From Clostridia bacterium (GTDB taxonomy: Bacteria; Bacillota; Clostridia; Oscillospirales; Acutalibacteraceae): DNA of 64,000 nt. The DNA lies in assembly GCA_017434855.1 (NCBI GenBank), contig JAFRUA010000030.1, positions 1 to 64,000 of the forward strand. The letters run 5' to 3'. Both the position numbers and the translations under genes were made by a program. The stretch's first letter is position 1. Each line of letters opens with the position of its first letter. Of the stretch, positions 55,501-62,400 are shown piece by piece. The notes below the pieces were generated by a model that did not search any database, had not been told where the DNA came from, and saw only the letters and a program-made list of their open reading frames with translations.

Positions 55501-55928
55501 GTGTCCGCTGCGAAGAGACCGTCACGGTTCCGCTGACCTTCTATGCGATCAAGCTGAAGATCACAGTGAAGAATACGGACGGTGCGGCGGTTGCCGGCGC
55601 AAAGGTTTCGGTCTATGACGGCGATCTGTTTATCGATTCCGACATCACCAGCGCTGACGGCGTGGCGGTGGTCTACGTTCCCGAAGCGAAGGATTATCGC
55701 ATCGTGATCGAAGGTGCAGAGTTCAGCACGGTCAGCGGTACCATTACCGTGAACGAAAACGGCCGCATCACCGGCGGCGCTGTTCCGACGCCGAGAGCGG
55801 TTCATGCGTGCACCTGCACCTGCCATAAGAACGGTCTGTGGCCGACCATCTTCCGCTTCTTCCACAAGGTCATCAAGTTCATGACCGGCAAATATCATTG
55901 CTGCGCGGATCCCGATCCCAGATATTAA
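49530..55928 (+). CDS. Giant secreted repeat protein (Listeria-Bacteroides repeats, Cys-pair units, CNA-B-like domain)
   Basis: The product is 2132 residues with a signal peptide (MKKTIKTYSRRTLS, then MSLLMIMTAWVFVAPQKAEA). An N-terminal Ser/Thr-rich beta domain is followed by many InlB-like/Listeria-Bacteroides repeats (residues about 250-1130 and 1690-1930; pattern YTVTY..DG...Y...FTGWAP). Cys-pair units lie at about 1420-1680 (CTEDGWKKDVCDLCG and relatives) and again near 1930. A CNA-B/carboxypeptidase-regulatory-like domain (GAAVAGAKVSVYDGD) follows, then a Cys-rich tail (CTCTCHKNGLWPTIF, RFFHKVIKF). A surface adhesin or matrix role is inferred. The ATG follows AAAGGAGGA. Confidence 0.85.
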   Translation: MKKTIKTYSRRTLSIVMSLLMIMTAWVFVAPQKAEAIDTVTSTSSFSASCSWASGSPSKDSQITINSISASISSVNATTVNVNVSVSATASKSGASVFGTTRSWSGTLNVYVNGVSIGTVSASGSAKMYSLGDSTKDCSWSGSKSATRSISSVALSGTSSVDIPATGSTTATYTAYGKDQFGVRFTGNVTFSNNGSFSGSTSRGSSYDTYTMTLTSAGRTAQASKNYTITATVGGKSATYTLTTYSKYRFTYDKNGGATLGSPTYYDARYGSTVGSNFPTTGTRIGYEFLGMSTAGTSNYDATKPTTFTGKLTSSQTITADTTYKATWWAKNVTVTYLNNDGSVLKTATNAGKYDKKAGDITAAAAPANPTYVRAPGVEGTFDYVFDHWEVASAKQYDNANNNNQSDYSDIVGQNYNTAVLKGDTVFVAVYRINSMNTYTINYKNGTQSGTVSTYHYKDEGKTGSYATATYPASDAESKTWTYEFLGWAEQVNVGDTVYYQDWDADLGAYVPQNNAQTPLTDTKVYHDATWVAVYGRKYIDYKVTFNFVGVSTDPDTGATVYNAGNQEVITKHYDETIQIPEALSYTGGKLSGTAPAGVSYSNSTGNTYNFSAWTPALSGTEIAVAALSANGWTASNANLKTRTFTATYSSVAAVYTIKFVGPDTVAGADGKQYAQYDAETGELLTQVLNPTTSFSHGSSVSSAKNAAEAAVVRTWRDDDNEYSFTGWAPTYASTATDNVTYTAQYAVAPLYTVTYADENGELGTWKGTTTENIPLDGVAAPTKEDDLYATDYTFSGWATTEYDAKNPVTPQITATRNMLVPEGGTTVYAQFTRTPIIYEINFIYGDPVDGVMPDHKQNLEYGEDVVIPTGDTLNRSDDETYHYTFANWDSVPGATVTGNATYTANYRKSYVYYDVTWLYQNGEQVEGEDHIFRDFRVEKYICGERIRAPFSTPAIRITDPAQDPLLPTLEANHEYAFDQWVLAKKEGGQWVPQRDADNNLIPFNNNTYIEAGVEYGYLPTYKSVAALRTLTILDEDGTTVLGTMDIGVGETILNYVSSPEAKNPDDTYHYVFDKWTNTADGTALTAATTMPASNMTIKANYLQQAHTYEFFETKTAPTFDAAGVATLVCEEDGCGHTADVNLPALSDSELPTVRLYVKNTHWDSTVPPALTELDNTVIPIAPNSLLIANSTDSAEVSAYYINKATKEVKTALASGDDANDYIAVEYSKAGGSGVTKIWAYYSTVGAAYTLEGLADVPESTESNPDGWHLLYDKAVTPGEANHSDVFASFEPAIEDGEQYIVYLKAIDAKGNVNYVSSKKLGYDTTAPTVTLTTEAGGNEARTKFCLDATIVLDEADLTVLLDGEPITMTAVTSDEDDTVTYEYALTTVGKHTVRVTDPAGNVTLKAFEIIGEHRTTETYKAATCTEDGWKKDVCDLCGNAIGEVTTYPATGHDYQTKTKRATCTEAGYTQEVCSKCGDTKDPVAIPALGHDWNDGTITKQPNCTQNGIIVFKCTRCGVNDIVEGDALDVTADGYDADAAAAILAKHEGVDARILHDGESHSFKADKQTTAPTCTAQGEITKECRYCHERFHVSDVPALGHDWTADEADEAAWTVGQAPTCTVDGYKYPTVCARCGAANADKVGQVAIPALGHDYEETGRVNPWKDESNVWHNGHVEYTCSRCGDTYEEPLLPEVEYTYTFKNGNTVIGTITKNPGEQITVDELPVATKADTPSTKYTFKAWLYDGTTDEAVFPMIISQATGDKTFVASFKEETIYYTITFYEEDGTTEFVTSGFKTYEQEFVQVGPEKEQDDTYVYTFKGWILKDADPATATPITTIKVLGDAEYKAVYEKTLRTYTVVWVIDGAVKQTNTAVSAGTVLSTLDHPADPVKDFDEAYHYVFAGWNPVLDSTVTGNTRVVAQFTRTAHHGVLMSDTVASCTQPAKKVYKCSDCDYTYEITSGSALGHQFDNDHPIEYVAPTPDADGYKIVKCVRCEETVTVPLTFYAIKLKITVKNTDGAAVAGAKVSVYDGDLFIDSDITSADGVAVVYVPEAKDYRIVIEGAEFSTVSGTITVNENGRITGGAVPTPRAVHACTCTCHKNGLWPTIFRFFHKVIKFMTGKYHCCADPDPRY

Positions 55929-55969
55929 GCCGCGTGTCACCGCTTGACTGTCTGCAAGTGAATCAAACC

Positions 55970-56000
55970 AAAAGCTCCCGCTTCGGCGGGGGCTTTTTTG
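55970..56000 (+). terminator. Terminator of the giant repeat protein gene
   Basis: AAAGCTCCCGC, TTCG loop, GCGGGGGCTTT, T run. It is the only clear feature in the first half of the 552-base gap; 56001-56300 shows no gene. Confidence 0.9.
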
Positions 56001-56306
56001 CGGGCGGCATCCCCGTTTGTGCCTTCGGGCGGTTCGGGCGGGCCGTTTTTTTTGCTGTGCCGCATGCCGTTTTGCCTGCCGATCAGACAGCGCCGCAGAT
56101 GAAAACCGTCGTGTGAAAACCGCGTGGAAAGCACATGGAAAACATTGGAAACCATGTGAAAACGGTGTGCAAAACTTCGGTTGTGGTCAGGGCACTGAAG
56201 CGCCACAAGATGTGCCGGGCCGCAGAAACACTGAATACAAACTTGCTAAAAAAGAGGATTTCGGATTGTTGAAAATGATGAAAATTTTTTTAATGCAAAA
56301 AAAGCA

Positions 56307-56335
56307 TTGCAAACCAAACATAAAAATGATATACT
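56307..56335 (+). promoter_or_regulatory. Promoter of the open-ended giant protein gene
   Basis: TTGCAA (56307-56312), 17-base spacer, TATACT (56330-56335) with TGA before it. The leader of about 140 bases includes TTATCCACA at 56449-56457. Confidence 0.75.
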
Positions 56336-56480
56336 TCATATAGTTATAGGTGTCTCTATCGGTGAATTCTGCCCTTTTTGAGGCGAAATCCACAAAAACC
56401 GGACAAAAACGATGGATTTTCCGTTTGAAATACCTATCCCATTCACCTTTATCCACAATATTTCTTAAGGAGGAATATTC

Positions 56481-59400
56481 ATGAAACTTGGAAAGAAAGC
56501 ATTGAGCTGCTTGCTTGCGATCATGATGATCATCACAAGCATCTCGGTGTGCTTCGGTGTGCTTGGCGCAACCGGCGACACCCAAGCCAGGAACCTCTTC
56601 AACACCATAGCGATGGTCTATGATGATCTGAAGACGGGCTATGACCTGGATCACGCCGCGGAACCGGACCACTCCCATGTGCCGTACACCACCGGCGGCA
56701 ACCAATGGACGGTCGAGGTTGACGGCTATCAGTCCGGCTGGTTCCAGACGGCACGGTCCTTCTATAACTATGTGCGCACCATGGCGGCGACCGGGTTGAA
56801 CCGGACCTGCACGCAGTACGTGGACGATGCGATCACGGCCATGCGCAACCTGGGATTGTTCGGCGCGCTGACCGAGGCGGAAGTGACGAAGTATCTGGGC
56901 TACTTCCGGTTCAACGGGACCACTGCCGCAGTGGATCTCCATATCGGCCCCGGCTATGACATCCTTTCCTGGGCGCCCAACATCAACGCCATCGAGACGG
57001 ATCGCTCCTACTACACCGGCGATCTGCACTTCGGCGTGCGGTCGGGCTGTGTTGACGACGCCACCTCCACGTGGACCGAGCAGACAGTGGTGGACCCCGA
57101 GGCGAGCGATCAACTGACGATTGCCGACATCAAGCAGGCGCTGCAAGACTGCGTGCGTGCCGATGCGTTCCAGACGTGGTTCAACCTGGACTTTGACAAC
57201 ATGACCGTGGAAGAGATCATGGCGCTGGTTCAGGGTGAAAACTCCTGCGCAAACACGCTGGCCGCGTTCTCGCTGGTGGCGAATCTTTCCGGTTCGGCAA
57301 CGGATGCGGAGCTGTGGGATGCCTACGTCGCCCCGGTGGTCGGCAAGACCTGGGAACAGACGAATGATTGGGTCCAGAACGGCCTGATGGGCGCCATCTA
57401 TAAGGCGTATGCTGCCGACTATACCCAGCAGCTCAACACCATCATGGCGGAGGACACCTCGGCCTATACCGGCGCGCAGAAGCGGGATTACTATAACCGC
57501 TTTGTTCAGATCTGCCTGAATCTTGAGAATCAGGAAGACTATCAGTTCAACAACATCTTTGAACAGATCCTTCCCTACATGGCAGACGGCTTCTATAATA
57601 AGAACGACACCAAGGGTACGATTCACGCGAACCTTTGGGTCAGCAGCGCGTCCACCGTCGGTGCGGCGCTTGCCGCGGCAAAGGCCAACGTGGCCAAGAA
57701 GTTTGCCGAGGAATATGCCGACGCGTTCATGGAGCTGATCGACCGCGAAGTGCCCGCGTATGACCGCAGCAACGAAAAGCAGGCGGCCGCGTGGCTGGCA
57801 AACCCGAACCCGAGCAACACCAACGCGTGGGACGGCGTGGACGACAGCCAGTATATGGAAGGCGACTATCTGGACAGCAACAACAACGGCGTTGCGGACC
57901 GCGTGGAAGCGGAGCAGTTTGTGGCGGCGGCAACGGCCATGCTCGCCAACATCGACGGCGACATTCTGCCCTACGGCACGTTTGACACGATCAAGACGAG
58001 CTTCGGCAGCGCGAACCCGAACCACAACAACGACCGCAACCGTATTACGGAGGCGGATTACAACGCCTTGATCGCAAAGATCCGTTTGGCGAACATCAAC
58101 AGCAACAGCGCCAGCGGCTTCCTGAACAAGGCAAAGATCGACGCGTTCATCAAGTCGACGATTCTGCCGGGCCAGACCCAGGCGAACCTGCAGGAAATCT
58201 ATACCGATTACAACGCCCTTTATGTCTCGGTCAACGCCGTGCGCACGCAGGGCGGCGAAGCCTATGCCCTTGTGTTCGGCAACGGCTGGAAGACCGACGG
58301 CACCGACGAAGAGAACCAAGCGTTCAACGACGCCTCTCTTGCCGCGGCGGATGAATATTTCCAGCAGTACATCGATTACGATCATCTGATCAAGGTGACG
58401 GCGATCAACCGCCTGTATACCAAGCTGAACACGATCGTGACCAGATACTGCAACGGGTCCTCTTCGATCAACACCAATAGCGACCCGACCAATGGCGTGC
58501 GGTACTACAACTTTGAGGCGATCATCGAGGCGTGGAGCAACATTGAGATTACGCCGGCGAGCCTGTTCAACTGGCTGGCACAGGGCGTGCCCTATGTTGC
58601 CCAGACCGGCGAGCACACCCAGAGCGAACTGCAGAACCTTTATAACACAGCAAGCGCTGCATACACGAACGCCAACACGTTCAAGAGCAACCTTCGCTCG
58701 CTGATCAGCGGGCGCGGCAGCGGCGCGGGCGCTGACATCGAGATTCAGAAGTATCTGTTCGGCGTGGGCGGCGTCTCCACGCAGTCCTACGGCTGGCGGA
58801 CCTCCGTCAACCGCATCACGGTCAGCGACATCACCGCCGCGGTCAACAGCGTCGGCCTGACCAGCTATGGCACGGCGACGGACGCCAACATCAAAACGCT
58901 GCTCAACAACGCGGTCAACGACCTGGACCAGATCCTCGTTTCCAACGACGTCGGCTCTATTCTGGACTCACTGATTATGGTGGACGTGAAGGACGATGAC
59001 GGCAAGTATGTCTATACCTATACGGTCAATGGTCAAGAGCGTGAATACAAGAGCGAACAATCCGGCCTGACCTCGGCAGAGATCAACGGCACCACCTATA
59101 ACCTCACCCAGAAAAAGCAGGGCATGCTGGGTAAATGGAAGCAGAACTACCGCTTCCTGGATACCCGCACCAATACATATAAGACCGTCTCCGTCGGCGA
59201 CGACGTCACCAACCTGCGTGAATTCCTGATCAACCTGATCATTGACCTGCTCTATAACGGTAAACTGCTCAACACCCTGTTCCAGACGATCTATCCCGCC
59301 ATCGGCGGCATGATCACCGACGGCGTCTGGACCAACGCGGATCCGATCGACATCAGCGTTGCCTACATCTACATGCAGGGTCTGTCCGGCATTCTGCGCC

Positions 59401-62400
59401 GCGGTCTGCCCGTTTCACCGCACCTGTTCGGTACCAGGGACGTGGGCGACGGCGACGTCAAATGGTCCTACTTCTACGACGGCCAGCATCTGCCGTATAA
59501 TTACAGTACCGTTATCACTGCAATGAACACCGCCACCCGCTACAGCGAAAAGGCGGCCTGCTGGTCCGCGGGTATACTCGGTAAACACAGTCAGGACGTT
59601 TCCTTCTGGTCAAAGAACGGCCGCACGGCGACCCAGACGTCCCGGTCGAGCTTTCCGAGCAACGGCACGATCGTTGATGAGTTTGACGTTCCCGCAAGCG
59701 CGAATGTCGACTGGTCCGCGATGGAAGCGAACCCGCAGAACACCTGGAAGCTGGATGCGCGCAACCCGCAGACCCTTTATTACGCCCTGGCCGCCATGTT
59801 CGGCCCGATGGGCGCTGTGCTGCGTACCGCGCTGACCGGCGCATCCTCCAGCGTGGAATCGAACGTCGGCGTCGGTTCCAACCGTCTGGACGTGGCGCTG
59901 TCCCTGGAGGGTGACAACCTCTATACCCGTCTGTTTGAGCCGCTGTACTGGCTGCTCGGCATCAGCAACTATTCCTCCAAATCGCAGATTCAAAGCGACA
60001 CCGAAACCGAGCAGGCGTTCGGTCAGTGCTATGTGATCAAGCAAAGCAAAGGTTACGGCCGCGACCTGTGGCAGCACATCTTTGAGCCGATCATCAACTG
60101 GATGGAAAACACCCTGTTCAAAAACCCGGTCAAGACGATCCTCGATATCCTGCCGAACCTGCTGGCGATGCTCGACGACAACCAGCTTGTTCCGAAGCTG
60201 AAGAACATCAAGATCAAGTTTGCGGTGCTCGGCATCAACGTCTATACGCTGGAGCTTGGCAGCGTGCTTGACATCGAAGCGCTGCTGCGCGACAAGGTCG
60301 GCATCGACCTGTCCACCGGCATCGACGGCGTGCTGCAGGGCCTGCTGGGCTGCACGGCAAAGACCAACGCGAACGAGGCGCCGGTCGGTGACGACAGCCA
60401 CAAGACCCTGATGCAATACAACAAGGAGACGGGTGAAGTCTCCGAGACTGCACGTGCTACCTACAAGGTTGGCAACACCACCTATTACTTTACCGACTGC
60501 GGCCTGCTGACTCAGACACTGTATAACCTGTTGGGCGACGGCCTGCTCGCGTGGATGTATTCCAAGACGAACACCGGCGCGGCCAATACCATCGCCAATA
60601 ACAAGAAGAGCGCCGTGCCCTTGTCGCTGCCGGTCAACCGCCTGCTGGCGGGTGGCTCGGTTACAAGCAAGTCGCTGGAAGACGGCTATACCCACTATAA
60701 GATTGCGACCCAGCCCGGCATCGTCCTGCTGGAGGTCCTGCGCTGGATCGCCGACGACGGCACATGGTATAAGATCGAACCCCTGCTGGCCGGTGTGATG
60801 ACCAGCGAGCCCGATCCGGACAATCCGGATGAAGAGCCCACCGACATCGTGGGCATGATCGGCCGCATCCTGGACGGCAACGCCGACAACATTGCGGCGA
60901 TCCTGATCGACTTGCTGAACCCCTACAGAGTCGACACCAAGACCTATACCGATACGGTCCGGTCCGGCTATACCAACTTCAAGAACAAGGACGGCGAAAC
61001 GCTGCTGACGCAGGTCACCGCCGGCTCCAAGTGGAAGACCAAGTTCGCGCTTGGCGAATACCTTGAAACCATCCTTGCCGACGACGGCAACGACCGCAAC
61101 GGCAACAACACCATCGACAAGAAGATGGCGAAGGCCAACGCCGCCACCGAATCCATCGACAAGATCATCAACAACCTGGTGCCGCTGATCGGCCAGATTC
61201 TGGCAAACATCGACGCCCTGAAACCGCTCATTGAAAAATACAACCTGACGCCGATCGTGGAACGCATCACGTCCGGCCAGGTCAACAACCTGAAAGACGC
61301 CGTTGCAGAGATCGTCTGCTCCAACGAGGTCGTCGACATCCTGATGGATCTGCTCTTCGGCACGCATGTTGCCGACACCGAGCCCGACCCCGAGACCGGT
61401 GAGATCGACCAGCACGTCGGTATTCTCTCCAAGCTGATTGCCGACACCGAGATTCTGGAGCGTGTGGTCAAGCTGACCAAGCGCATCGAGCTTGACATTT
61501 CGCCGTACGGCTTCTATCAGGCCGCGGCCAAGGAAGGCCCGGCAAAGGCGACCAACGTGAGCAGCACCTCCATCCAGTTGTGGCTGCTGCGTCAGGCGTG
61601 GAAACAGCGCACCGGCGCTTATCCGGCAGCCGGCACCGAGCTGAACACCCTGAAATCCACCGCCAACCTCAACTATCTGAAGGATCAGCTCTCCTGGGCG
61701 GACGTCGCCTATGAGACGGGCATCGACTGGCTGGGCATCACCAGCGGCGAGACCGGCATTGCGCGCTATAACAAGCTGAAGAGCTTTGTTGAAGCGTTCC
61801 TGCAGCCGCTTGCTCCGATCCTGAACCTCATCCTGACCAATGAACCTATCACCATCGCTGACAAACTGACCCTGCGCGGCGGCTTCGGCTACAGCGAAGC
61901 GATCGTGCCGATCTTTGAGGCCCTTGGTCTGAAAGATACGTCCGCCTGCATGTATCAGTACCAGTTCAACAACAGCGTTTACACCACCAACACCTTCACC
62001 GCGTCCAACCTCACCACCGTGAACTGGACCAGCCTGAAGGGTGGCAACCGCTATGTCCCGATGGCGAACTCTCCGCTTGACGCGCTGTTCACCGGCCTTG
62101 GCCAGTTGCTCTTCGGAGACACGAACGCGGGCGTCACGGCGCTGCTTGACAAGCCGATCACCGTGTTGGCGTCCGTTCTGCCGAACGTGTGCTACTTCTT
62201 GTATGAGTACAACAGCGACGGCACGATGACCAACAACCTGTCCATCGCGGTGCAGAACCTGATCGCTCCGGTGCTTCAGCTGCTCAAGATCGTGGACCCG
62301 GTGCTGGAACGCATCATCGCGCTCGACATCGAGGGCCTGCTCGACAAGTACCTTGACATTGAAACGCTGCTGAACGACCTGATCTCCCGCCTGATCAGCG

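Noticed and set aside
56449-56457. Perfect DnaA box TTATCCACA in the leader of the giant secreted gene
   Set aside because: A single copy about 50 kb from the origin with no partner boxes; chance or a minor DnaA target. Not enough to claim DnaA control.
56187-58616. An 809-residue minus-strand open frame
   Set aside because: It crosses the promoter and start of the plus-strand giant gene and has no translation signal of its own; shadow frame.
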